Assembly: GCF_000270305.1 (NCBI RefSeq)
Contig: NC_015737.1
Location: 1,116,501-1,180,500 of the forward strand
DNA: 64,000 nucleotides
Direction of reading: 5' to 3'
DNA from: Clostridium sp. SY8519
Lineage (GTDB): Bacteria > Bacillota > Clostridia > Lachnospirales > Lachnospiraceae
In this document: positions 24,364-32,368 of the stretch, one piece after another
How the letters are laid out: the number at the start of each line of letters is the position of its first letter
Position numbering within the stretch: the stretch's first letter is position 1
Made by a program: the position numbers and the translations under genes
The notes under the pieces: generated by a model
Told to the model about the DNA's origin: nothing
Seen by the model: the letters and a program-made list of their open reading frames with translations, nothing else
Databases searched by the model: none

Positions 24364-25269
24364 TTATATCATATGCTGAATCTTCAGAATTTCCACCAGT
24401 GCTTTGTCACGCCAGAGATTCAGACTTTCCACCGTGTTGCCCATAGACGGATCACGGTGGGAAATTTCCTCTTCGACCCCTTTGCCGGCGATGTCATAAA
24501 TATCTTTGTGGGGAAGACCGTATTTCTCAGGTCCTTTTGCAATACCACCGTCAATTCCAAGACTGATGCACATGATCTGGCCGAGGATTGCCATGCGCAT
24601 GCCCGGACCGAACATGATGGCTCGATCCACGTCTTCCACAGTGCAGACCCCCTGCTCAACAAGATCCATAGCGGTAAAGAGAACCTGCCAGGCAATATTA
24701 TTCACAAGATAGCCGTCGACTTCCTTTTTGCATACGATAGGAGTTTTTCCCATGGCAGTATAGAAATCCAGTACCTGATTCATAGTTTCTTCTGACGCAA
24801 TTGGATTGCATATTTCAACTAAAGGCAGCAGATAGGAAGGATTGTACGGATGCGTGACAAAGATGCGGTCGGGATATGAGGCATTCTGCTGAAGCACACT
24901 TGGAAAATAATGACTGGTTGTACTCAGAATAATGGGCGAATTCCCCAGAGTATCCTGGATCGTTTTGTAAATCGAGCGTTTTAAATCTTCACGCTCCGGA
25001 ACAGACTCCTGAACGAAGTCCGGATCTTCTTTTAAAGCTTCGGTAAGATCTGTAAACAGTTTGGCATTTTTTATTTTCTGCTCTGCAGCTTCTTGCGTAA
25101 GAACGCCTGCTGCTGTTAAATGTTTCAGTGTCTGTTTCAGATTCATCAGAATCTTATCTTCCGGAACAACGTCATACAGAGAGACGTCGAAATCATGGAT
25201 GAGAGCATTTGCAGCAAGTCCGATGCCGATCATTCCAGTGCCGATAAATAATACGCGATATTGTTTCAT
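24364..25269 (-). CDS. L-carnitine dehydrogenase-like 3-hydroxyacid dehydrogenase
   Basis: A 301-residue NAD-dependent dehydrogenase of the 3-hydroxyacyl-CoA dehydrogenase fold. The N-terminal motif is VLFIGTGMIGIGLAANA. The active-site region reads THPYNPSYLLPLVEIC, the signature I associate with L-carnitine dehydrogenase and lambda-crystallin rather than acyl-CoA enzymes, and GYLVNNIAWQVL follows. These enzymes oxidise free 3-hydroxy acids, carnitine to 3-dehydrocarnitine for example. The nearby BKACE gene encodes the enzyme type that cleaves 3-dehydrocarnitine with acetyl-CoA, which strengthens the call. Carnitine itself is only one possibility. Confidence 0.8.
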   Translation of the reverse strand: MKQYRVLFIGTGMIGIGLAANALIHDFDVSLYDVVPEDKILMNLKQTLKHLTAAGVLTQEAAEQKIKNAKLFTDLTEALKEDPDFVQESVPEREDLKRSIYKTIQDTLGNSPIILSTTSHYFPSVLQQNASYPDRIFVTHPYNPSYLLPLVEICNPIASEETMNQVLDFYTAMGKTPIVCKKEVDGYLVNNIAWQVLFTAMDLVEQGVCTVEDVDRAIMFGPGMRMAILGQIMCISLGIDGGIAKGPEKYGLPHKDIYDIAGKGVEEEISHRDPSMGNTVESLNLWRDKALVEILKIQHMI

Positions 25270-25365
25270 AAGAAGGTTCCTTTCAAAAATTCACTCAGTT
25301 CAGCAGTTTCTGGCAGAGTAACGAAAGCGTTTCCCTGCCTGTGCCGGCAGACAAATCAAAACCGA

Positions 25366-26712
25366 TCAGATGCCAATCAGACTGATGACGGCAGTCGTAC
25401 CGAATGTAATAATGGTTGTAAATACGGTGCAGATCCAAAATGCGTATTTGTAGCTCAGTTTGTGATTTACACCCAGGTATGCAAACATTAAGAAGCAGCC
25501 GGTCGAATGCGGGAGAGAATCAAAAGTTATAGATGAAAATGCGATCAGACGATGCAGAATATTCAGATCGCATCCGGAATTGATAAAATAATCTCCCAGA
25601 TACTGCATACATAGCTGTCCACCGGAAGAAGCAGATGCGGTGATACCGGCCAGAACGCTCGTGGAAAGAACTCCTTTCCAGTAAATCGGAATGTTCAGAC
25701 CAATCAGCCACTGCAGGATATTCTGAAATGCTGCGGTGGAAGATACAATACTTCCAAAACCAACGATTGCGCCTAATACAAGGGCAGAACTTGCGGCAGA
25801 GGAAGCGCTGTCAGCAAAGAGGCTTTTTAATACCTCAAACTTTCCTTTGGGCAAATATTTGAAATTGATGCAGAAGCAAAGGATGAATGCGATTGCCATT
25901 CCCAGGCAGGAAAGAAGTGTTGCATTGCCGACAAAACTGGTCAGACTTCCGATTACAATAAAGGCAATTAAAACCAGCAATGGCAAAAAGGAAGCCAGAG
26001 GAGACGGCAGGTCGCCTTTGTTTTTAAGCTGACCTTTGACCGGGCTTTTCCAGGTGGGATCCCAGCCGGCCTGTGCTCCGGAATGAACGAGAGCCATTTC
26101 CTTTTTATATACATGTTCGGTATAAAGAATGCTGAGGAGAAGACCGACTGCAGTCATGAAAAAACCAAGGGCAGGTGCAGCCATCAGTGAGGTGCCGAGT
26201 TTGGTGGGAATTACATTCTGCAGCTGAGTGCTTCCGGGTGCAGCCATGGACCAGGAGGCACCGCCGATTGCAATGGGTAATATGGTCAGTTTCCGTGGAA
26301 TGTTAAGTTCTTCAAATAACTTGAACATGATCGGACCGACTGCAAACATGCATACAAAGAAACTGATGCCGCCATAGCAGAGCACAAAACAAAACAGAGA
26401 TAATACCGTCAGGATGTGTTTTTTGCCGAACCAGTCCAGGAATTTGTATGCAATAGCACTGCATGCCCCGGTTTCGCCCATTACGTTAGCGAAGCAGGTA
26501 GAAGCAAAAAACAGGATATAATATGCGGAGAAAATGGTGGCAAGGCCGCCGGCCCACCCTTTTGCAAATCCGGTCCAGATGTTAATGCCATTAAAAATAC
26601 ATACAACGGCACCGGAGAGCAGACTTAACGGGACAGCAGAAAGACCCTTGTATGCAAAGACAATCATGACAACAATGCCTAAAAACAAACCGATAATTCC
26701 AAGTATTGTCAT
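25366..26712 (-). CDS. GntP-family permease
   Basis: A 448-residue membrane protein with about twelve hydrophobic helices and the GntP/citrate-H pattern: an N-terminal GIIGLFLGIVVMIVFAYKGLS, and TASASSGGQLCMQYLG with SSITFDSLPHSTGCF near the end. GntP carriers are proton symporters for gluconate, 3-hydroxybutyrate and related hydroxy acids. It lies between the BKACE and dehydrogenase genes of the sigma-54 operon, so it probably imports the 3-hydroxy acid. A hydroxy-acid carrier is a less natural fit for zwitterionic carnitine, which leaves the substrate open. GGACGG-type site before the ATG at 26712. Confidence 0.86.
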   Translation of the reverse strand: MTILGIIGLFLGIVVMIVFAYKGLSAVPLSLLSGAVVCIFNGINIWTGFAKGWAGGLATIFSAYYILFFASTCFANVMGETGACSAIAYKFLDWFGKKHILTVLSLFCFVLCYGGISFFVCMFAVGPIMFKLFEELNIPRKLTILPIAIGGASWSMAAPGSTQLQNVIPTKLGTSLMAAPALGFFMTAVGLLLSILYTEHVYKKEMALVHSGAQAGWDPTWKSPVKGQLKNKGDLPSPLASFLPLLVLIAFIVIGSLTSFVGNATLLSCLGMAIAFILCFCINFKYLPKGKFEVLKSLFADSASSAASSALVLGAIVGFGSIVSSTAAFQNILQWLIGLNIPIYWKGVLSTSVLAGITASASSGGQLCMQYLGDYFINSGCDLNILHRLIAFSSITFDSLPHSTGCFLMFAYLGVNHKLSYKYAFWICTVFTTIITFGTTAVISLIGI

Positions 26713-26745
26713 ACTATATTCACCGTCCTTTCTTTGCGTAGAGAA

Positions 26746-27612
26746 TTAACGAACCAGCGGTTTTAAACTGAGGATTTCTCTTGCTTCCGCAGAGGTTGCC
26801 GGCTGCTTTCCAAACAGACGGATAGCTTCCGCTGCGCGTTTGACAAGCATTTCATTTGTGGCGATGATTTTTTCGCCGTTTTCATCAAAGCCGTAAATTA
26901 CATTATCTTCCAACCCCACGCGGACATGACCGCCAAGGGCGATGGCAGCGTAGAGAATTGGCATATGGCCGGAGCCGATGCCGAATGCAGACCAGGTGGA
27001 TCCCTCCGGAAGCTGGTGAGAGAGAAATGCGAGATGTTCTACGGTTGCGGGAACCCCTCCGGTGACGCCCATGCAGAACTGAAAATGCATTGGCTTCTGA
27101 ATCAATCCCTGTTTGTAGTAATAGTTCACGTTGGAGATCATGCCAGCATCAAAAATTTCAAATTCCGGTTTTACATCGTGCTTGTTATATGCCTTCAGGA
27201 TATTTTCCAGAAACTGAGGACTGTTTTCGAATACAGCAATGGGTGTGAAGTTCATGGATCCGGAATCCACGGAACCCATTTCTATTTCCGGGCACAGTTC
27301 GTGATGGCGGTAACGCATTTCGTCCGGACACATATGCGCCGGTGTCGAACCGGAAGAAGTGCAGTTGATTATTACATCACAGTCCGGATAAGCACGGATT
27401 TTTTTGACAATTTCCAGAAAATCTTCCGTCACCATTGCGCCGAGACCGTCTTTGGCCCGCGTGTGGATGTGCACAACAGCAGCACCTTCTTTCCAGCATT
27501 GATATGCGCTTTCTGCAATTTCATCGGGGGTCTCCGGGATTTTGTAACCCTTAGGTGTCAGAGCCCCTGTTAATGCAGCAGTAATGATTACTTTGTTGTT
27601 CAGATTGTTCAT
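26746..27612 (-). CDS. Beta-keto acid cleavage enzyme (BKACE, DUF849)
   Basis: A 288-residue zinc enzyme of the BKACE/Kce family. The family condenses a beta-keto acid with acetyl-CoA and splits it to an acyl-CoA and acetoacetate. Visible features are the metal ligands in AVVHIHTRAKDG, the substrate loop GSVDSGSMNF, FDAGMISN, and GGHVRVGLEDN near the end. AGGAGGTGTGTTT sets the start at 27612. It is the first gene behind the minus-strand sigma-54 promoter. Known substrates in the family include 3-keto-5-aminohexanoate (lysine fermentation) and 3-dehydrocarnitine; the carnitine-dehydrogenase-like neighbour favours the second or an analogue. Confidence 0.9.
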   Translation of the reverse strand: MNNLNNKVIITAALTGALTPKGYKIPETPDEIAESAYQCWKEGAAVVHIHTRAKDGLGAMVTEDFLEIVKKIRAYPDCDVIINCTSSGSTPAHMCPDEMRYRHHELCPEIEMGSVDSGSMNFTPIAVFENSPQFLENILKAYNKHDVKPEFEIFDAGMISNVNYYYKQGLIQKPMHFQFCMGVTGGVPATVEHLAFLSHQLPEGSTWSAFGIGSGHMPILYAAIALGGHVRVGLEDNVIYGFDENGEKIIATNEMLVKRAAEAIRLFGKQPATSAEAREILSLKPLVR

Positions 27613-27656
27613 AAACACACCTCCTGGAAATAACTGTTTTCTTGTATTGAAATATA

Positions 27657-27672
27657 TGCATAACTGGTGCCA
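27657..27672 (-). promoter_or_regulatory. Sigma-54 (-24/-12) promoter of the BKACE operon
   Basis: Read on the minus strand, TGGCACCAGTTATGCA matches TGGCAC-N5-TTGCA with a single mismatch (A for the first T of TTGC). The GG and GC pairs have the right spacing. Transcription should begin near 27646, about 34 bases before the BKACE ATG. The divergent activator gene starts 180 bases away, and three repeats that could bind it lie between. Confidence 0.82.
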
Positions 27673-27693
27673 GTATTTCTGCAAGTGAAATAT

Positions 27694-27780
27694 GCATTAT
27701 TTCGGGAATAACAAAACTAGTTATCAACCAATTGTGCATTATGGCGGAATTTGTTAGCATAATAATGCGCATGTGCATTA
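27694..27780. promoter_or_regulatory. Three GCATTA repeats, candidate activator sites
   Basis: GCATTA occurs at 27694-27699, 27736-27741 and 27775-27780, the latter two as TGTGCATTA and the first as TATGCATTA. Spacing is 42 and 39 bp, roughly four helical turns, and all three are upstream of the -24/-12 element. That is the usual arrangement for enhancer sites of a sigma-54 activator. Binding is inferred. Confidence 0.5.
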
Positions 27781-27851
27781 AAATTGATATAATAAAAATG
27801 ATTCATCTGTTTATGCGCAGAAAAGAAAGGGGCAATAGGGAGACGAAAGAT

Positions 27852-29303
27852 ATGGTACAGAAGAATTATATTGCTTTGCTTCAGTCAGACATGGGAAGGG
27901 ATCTTCTGAATCACTTAAGTGAGGGGATTTTTGTTGTAAATGCGTCTGGCGATCTGATCTTTGCGAATCAGGCCCTGTTAGATATGACGGGTGCTAATTT
28001 GGAGTACGCGCTTTCCTTAAATGTATTTAAATTTCAGAAAGGCGGAGTGCAGGTGGAAAATCCAATTACTACAGTTGCTTTTCAGGAAAAAAGGCGTATC
28101 ACACGGATCAGTGATGTAAAAATAACCAATTTTTATTCTTATAAGCAGATGGGAACAGCTACGCCGGTTTTGAATGAGGAGGGAGAGGTTGATTATGTAG
28201 TCGTCGAACTGAAGACCTTTGATTATCTGCAGGATGAATGCGGCGAGCAGCTGTGTGAGACAAGGCAGGATATGTCAAAGGAAGCATCCGGGAGTGAGAC
28301 AGGGGGATTTATTTGTGTGAACAGTTATATGAAATCGCTCCTTGCCACAGCCAGAAAAATAGCGGATTATGATACGAATATACTGATTACCGGTGAAACT
28401 GGAACAGGGAAGCAGGTTCTGGTGGACTATATTATCAGCCAAAGCAGTGATGGAATGAAAAAAGTAATTGCGCTGAACTGTTCCTCTATACCGGAGGCTC
28501 TGTTTGAATCAGAATTATTTGGTTATGATCCGGGAAGTTTTACGGGAAGTTCGAAAACCGGGAAAAAAGGACTGTTTGAGGCTGCAGATGGAGGCGTTAT
28601 TTTTCTGGATGAGATTAATTCTATGCCGCTGTCTATGCAGGGAAAACTTCTGCGTGTTTTGGAGACGAAAAAGTACTATCGAATTGGTTCGACAAAAGAG
28701 CGTACACTGAACTGCAGATTTATTGCGGCAACCAATGTGAATTTAAAGGACTGCATCGCAAACGGTACGTTTCGCAGTGACCTGTACTATCGGATTAATA
28801 TCGTTTCTTTTTGGATTCCGCCATTAAGAGAACGGAAAGAAGATATTATCCCATTGGTACATTATTTTTTGAAAAAACTGTCCAACAAATATAATACAGT
28901 AAAGATGGCCACGCCGGAGCTGATGCGGATTTTGCTGAATTATGACTGGCCGGGAAATGTCAGGGAATTGCGCAATGTCCTGGAGAAATTAGTGATTATG
29001 ACACCGGAATACCAGCTTTACATTGATTCAATTCCCAGTTCTGTTGAATTTGGCGGGGAGAAAACCGGCAGTGATTTTTTGATGAGCCAGGAATTCTATA
29101 CAAATTATATGAAATCCTATTACAAAGATCCGGACCATTTTTCCCTGAAAGAATGTGTTGAGATGTATGAAGCGGCGATTATCAAAGATATTATGCTGGA
29201 GACAAAAAGCACTTATAAAGCGGCAGAAATTCTGCGAATGAATCAATCGTCGGTTGCCAGAAAAATTGCAAAATACCACATCCGTTATAAAGATGAAGAA
29301 TAG
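27852..29303 (+). CDS. Sigma-54-type activator with a GSFTGS contact loop
   Basis: A 483-residue protein with PAS sensor (about residues 15-125), AAA+ domain and terminal helix-turn-helix (YKAAEILRMNQSSVARKIAKY). Walker A is GETGTGK at 181-187, Walker B VIFLDEIN at 249-256, and WPGNVRELRNVL is present. The loop that normally reads GAFTGA is GSFTGS at 228-233: the essential Phe and Thr are kept and both Ala are Ser. It is divergent from the BKACE operon, which has a good -24/-12 promoter, so it probably still activates. Several upstream in-frame Met codons exist; TAGGGAGA spacing supports 27852. Confidence 0.88.
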   Translation: MVQKNYIALLQSDMGRDLLNHLSEGIFVVNASGDLIFANQALLDMTGANLEYALSLNVFKFQKGGVQVENPITTVAFQEKRRITRISDVKITNFYSYKQMGTATPVLNEEGEVDYVVVELKTFDYLQDECGEQLCETRQDMSKEASGSETGGFICVNSYMKSLLATARKIADYDTNILITGETGTGKQVLVDYIISQSSDGMKKVIALNCSSIPEALFESELFGYDPGSFTGSSKTGKKGLFEAADGGVIFLDEINSMPLSMQGKLLRVLETKKYYRIGSTKERTLNCRFIAATNVNLKDCIANGTFRSDLYYRINIVSFWIPPLRERKEDIIPLVHYFLKKLSNKYNTVKMATPELMRILLNYDWPGNVRELRNVLEKLVIMTPEYQLYIDSIPSSVEFGGEKTGSDFLMSQEFYTNYMKSYYKDPDHFSLKECVEMYEAAIIKDIMLETKSTYKAAEILRMNQSSVARKIAKYHIRYKDEE

Positions 29304-29381
29304 TAGAATTTTTTGTTCATGTACATACCAAAACAACTAAATTCAGACCATGCAGTTTGCTTTGAAGAGGAAAACTACCCC

Positions 29382-29804
29382 ATGAAATTAATGATCAGCG
29401 CCTGCCTGATGGGTCAAAATTGCAAATACAACGGCGGCAATAACCGAAACGAATCCGTTCTTCGCCTTGCCGCTAAAAATGAAGTCATCACGGTCTGCCC
29501 AGAAGTCATGGGCGGGCTGCCGACACCAAGGGTTCCGTCCGAACTCCGGAACGGAAGAGTGACGACCAAAGACGGAAAAGATGTGGATGACGCGTTCCGC
29601 GCCGGAGCGCAGCAGTGTCTGGAGATTGCCCGGCGGGAGCAGCCGGATCTTATCATTCTGCAGTCACGCAGCCCAAGCTGCGGTGTGAAGCAGCGGTATG
29701 ACGGGACATTTTCCGGCAGGCTGACAGATGGGCCGGGAGTCACGGCAGAGCTGCTGATTCAGAACGGATTCCGGGTAGTGGATGTGGAAGATCTGGAAAA
29801 ATAA
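29382..29804 (+). CDS. DUF523 family protein
   Basis: A 140-residue protein with the DUF523 pattern: an amino-terminal ISACLMGQNCKYNGG with two Cys, CPEVMGGLPTPR, and LQSRSPSCGVKQRYDGTF. The conserved Cys residues suggest binding of a metal or cluster, but the family function is not established. The start at 29382 follows GAAGAGG; codons upstream look non-coding. It is probably cotranscribed with the aldo/keto reductase 68 bases downstream. Confidence 0.87.
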   Translation: MKLMISACLMGQNCKYNGGNNRNESVLRLAAKNEVITVCPEVMGGLPTPRVPSELRNGRVTTKDGKDVDDAFRAGAQQCLEIARREQPDLIILQSRSPSCGVKQRYDGTFSGRLTDGPGVTAELLIQNGFRVVDVEDLEK

Positions 29805-29872
29805 AAATTCAGAAAAGCAGCAGCAACAGAGCGCTTTAAAAAGAACGCGTGACAAGAAAGGAAGACAGTCAA

Positions 29873-30985
29873 ATGGAACAGACAGGAAAACTGGGATTCG
29901 GCCTGATGCGTCTGCCCAGACGGGGCCTGTTTATCGATGTGGAACAGGTAAAGGAAATGGTGGACTTGTTTATGGAGGCAGGATTTTCCTATTTTGACAC
30001 TGCCTATGTCTACCCGGGTTCGGAAGAAGCCATCCGCAAAGCGCTGGTGGAGCGGTATCCCCGGGAGACTTTCCAGCTGGCCACAAAACTGAACGCATGG
30101 ATGCTGGTCCGGAATGAAAAAGCCGCGAAACAGCAGTTTTATACCAGCCTGAAGCGGACGAAGGCAGGATATTTTGACTATTATCTGCTGCACGCACTCA
30201 TGAATATTAACCATAAGTCGTATGACCGATATCATATCTGGGAGTATGTCAGGGGGCTGAAAGAACAGGGACTGATCCGCCATTACGGGTTTTCTTTTCA
30301 TGCGGGGCCGGATCTGCTGGAGCAGCTGCTTTTGGAGCATCCGGACGTGGATTTTGTACAGCTGCAGATCAATTACGCAGACTGGGAAAATCCGCGGATT
30401 ATGGGAAGAGCGAATTATGAAGTGGCGCAGAAGTATGGAAAACCGGTGATCGTGATGGAACCGGTGAAGGGCGGCAGTCTGGCCAATCCGAAGCGTCAGA
30501 TTCGAGAATTACTTACAGAAGCGAATCCGGATGCTTCCTTTGCTTCCTGGGCAATCCGGTATGCGGCGTCTCTGGATGGAGTCATGACGGTGCTTTCCGG
30601 CATGTCAGATATCGAGCAGATGAAGGATAATCTTTCCTTTATGAAAGAATTTCGGCCTCTGGATGCGAAGGAGCGGGAGGTGATCCGCAGAGCGCAGGAG
30701 ATCCTGGGCCGGGACGCGTCCATTGCCTGCACTTCCTGCCATTACTGTACTGGCGGATGTCCGAAACAGATCATGATTCCGGAAATCTTTCATGCCATGA
30801 ATCAGAGACTGGAAAATGGGGATTCGGATGCCTTCCGAAAAGAGATTGCGCCCATCATACAGGGCGGCCATGGAGCGGAGCTCTGTATCGGCTGCGGTCA
30901 GTGCGAGGAGGCCTGCCCCCAGCGTCTGGAGGTCCGGGACTATCTGAAGCAGTGTGTGCAGTGGCAGCAGGAAGAGAATGCTTGA
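29873..30985 (+). CDS. Aldo/keto reductase with C-terminal 4Fe-4S ferredoxin domain
   Basis: A 370-residue protein. The amino part is an aldo/keto reductase barrel with LGFGLMRLPR, catalytic Asp/Tyr in FSYFDTAYVYPGSEE, Lys in LATKLNA, and a YYLLHAL segment replacing the usual catalytic His strand. The carboxyl part carries two cysteine clusters, CTSCHYCTGGCP near residue 287 and CIGCGQCEEACP near 340, for one or two 4Fe-4S centres. Such fused proteins are common in anaerobic Firmicutes and are thought to couple ferredoxin-like electron flow to substrate reduction. AAAGGAAG supports the start at 29873. Substrate unknown. Confidence 0.9.
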   Translation: MEQTGKLGFGLMRLPRRGLFIDVEQVKEMVDLFMEAGFSYFDTAYVYPGSEEAIRKALVERYPRETFQLATKLNAWMLVRNEKAAKQQFYTSLKRTKAGYFDYYLLHALMNINHKSYDRYHIWEYVRGLKEQGLIRHYGFSFHAGPDLLEQLLLEHPDVDFVQLQINYADWENPRIMGRANYEVAQKYGKPVIVMEPVKGGSLANPKRQIRELLTEANPDASFASWAIRYAASLDGVMTVLSGMSDIEQMKDNLSFMKEFRPLDAKEREVIRRAQEILGRDASIACTSCHYCTGGCPKQIMIPEIFHAMNQRLENGDSDAFRKEIAPIIQGGHGAELCIGCGQCEEACPQRLEVRDYLKQCVQWQQEENA

Positions 30986-31058
30986 AACAGGGACCAAAGT
31001 GCGGTACATTGGGTACAAAAGAAGCATGTTCACATAGCAGAGAAAAAAGGGGATGTCT

Positions 31059-31538
31059 ATGGAGAAAAAGGTTACCTTCCGCTGCGCGAAGCGGGAAGAC
31101 ACAGCACTGATTCTGCAGTTTATCCGACAGCTGGCAGAGTACGAGCGTATGCTGGATGAGGTAGTGGCGGATGAGCAGACACTGGAAGAGTGGATTTTTG
31201 ACCGGCAGAAGGCAGAAGTGATTTTTGTGCTGGAAGACGGAGCAGAGGTGGGGTTTGCACTGTTTTTCCACAATTTTTCCACGTTCCTCGGCCGGGCCGG
31301 TCTGTATCTGGAAGATTTGTTTGTGAAGCAGGAGTATCGCGGAATGGGCTATGGAAAGGCATTATTAAAGAAACTGGCGTCCATTGCTGTGGAGCGGGGC
31401 TGCGGGCGGCTGGAATGGGTATGCCTGGACTGGAACCAGCCCAGCATTGACTTTTATCTGTCCCTGGGAGCGCAGCCGCAGTCAGAATGGACGATTTACC
31501 GGCTGACCGGCGATACATTGAAGGATTTTGCGGAATAA
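31059..31538 (+). CDS. GNAT-family N-acetyltransferase
   Basis: A 159-residue acetyltransferase similar to diamine/spermidine-type GNAT proteins. An amino-terminal FRCAKREDTALILQFIRQLAEYE is followed by motif A (YLEDLFVKQEYRGMGYGKALLKKL), which binds acetyl-CoA, and the motif B region WVCLDWNQPSIDFYLSLGA. A family resemblance to spermidine acetyltransferase comes from the FHNFSTFLGRAGLYLEDLFV stretch. An ATG at 31053 abuts the GGGG site, so 31059 is preferred. The acceptor amine is not determinable. Confidence 0.87.
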   Translation: MEKKVTFRCAKREDTALILQFIRQLAEYERMLDEVVADEQTLEEWIFDRQKAEVIFVLEDGAEVGFALFFHNFSTFLGRAGLYLEDLFVKQEYRGMGYGKALLKKLASIAVERGCGRLEWVCLDWNQPSIDFYLSLGAQPQSEWTIYRLTGDTLKDFAE

Positions 31539-31695
31539 ACTGCACAGCATGGTGTTTTCCAATACTGTGAAAACACAGCAAACGGCGTCTGTCTGCGAAC
31601 TGCGGACAGGCAGAATTGCCGGACCCGGGACTTGAAAAAGCGGCTGTCCGGGGTTATAGTTATTCTCAGTAAACAATCTTACAGGTTACGGACTT

Positions 31696-31767
31696 GGGTT
31701 CCTCTCAAGATAACGACTGTACGACGACATCTGTTGTTTTGTTGTTATGAAAGGAGGAACCCTTTTT
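31696..31767 (+). promoter_or_regulatory. Terminator-like leader hairpin overlapping the pabA ribosome site
   Basis: GGGTTCCTC (31696-31704) pairs with GAGGAACCC (31754-31762), an inner ATAAC/GTTAT helix extends it, and five T residues follow at once. The 3' arm contains the AAGGAGG ribosome site, and the TTG start of pabA lies in the T-run. The element could stop transcription or hide the ribosome site, so it looks like a regulatory leader. The ligand or protein, if any, is unknown. Confidence 0.6.
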
Positions 31768-32368
31768 GTATTATCTGATCGATAATTATGATTCATTTGT
31801 GTATAATCTGAGCGCGTATCTGGAGGAGAACGGCTGCGAGGTGCTGGTTCGGCGGGCGGACCAGGTTTCGCCGGAGGAAATAAACGCGCTGCGTCCGGAA
31901 GGGATTATTCTGTCGCCGGGACCGAAGCGCCCCCGGGACGCGGTGGAATCCCGGCAGATTTTGGAAATTTTTCAGGGAAAAGTGCCGATTCTCGGTGTGT
32001 GTCTGGGCCATCAGCTGATTGGCTGGTATTACGGCGCAGACGTGTGTCATGGCGCCCGTCCGATGCATGGAAAGCTCAGCCGGATCCGGCATGACGGCAG
32101 GGGGCTGTTCCAGGGGCTGCCGCAGGAGTTTCCGGTTACCAGATATCATTCTCTGGTAGTGTCGGAGGAGCGGCTGCCCGGGGAGCTGCAGATTACGGCG
32201 CGGGCGGAAGACGGCGCAATTATGGGTCTGCGCCACCGAACGCTGCCCGTGTATGGCGTACAGTTTCATCCGGAAGCCGTGCTGACAGAGTATGGCCATG
32301 AGCTGCTGGAGAATTTTCATAAGATCTGCCGGAGTTTTCCACGGCAGACGGAAAGAAGGGCCGGATGA
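31766..32368 (+). CDS. pabA: Aminodeoxychorismate synthase glutaminase subunit
   Basis: A 200-residue class I glutamine amidotransferase that supplies ammonia to PabB. MYYLIDNYDSFVYNL is the canonical amino end and proves the TTG start at 31766. The triad is Cys79 in GVCLGHQ with His168 and Glu170 in QFHPEA. The oxyanion loop reads SPGPKRPRDA rather than the usual SPGPGxPxDA. The gene ends in a four-base overlap with pabB. PabA and TrpG are near-identical in function; assignment to p-aminobenzoate rests on the PIKGT motif of the neighbouring synthase and on pabC. Confidence 0.9.
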   Translation: MYYLIDNYDSFVYNLSAYLEENGCEVLVRRADQVSPEEINALRPEGIILSPGPKRPRDAVESRQILEIFQGKVPILGVCLGHQLIGWYYGADVCHGARPMHGKLSRIRHDGRGLFQGLPQEFPVTRYHSLVVSEERLPGELQITARAEDGAIMGLRHRTLPVYGVQFHPEAVLTEYGHELLENFHKICRSFPRQTERRAG

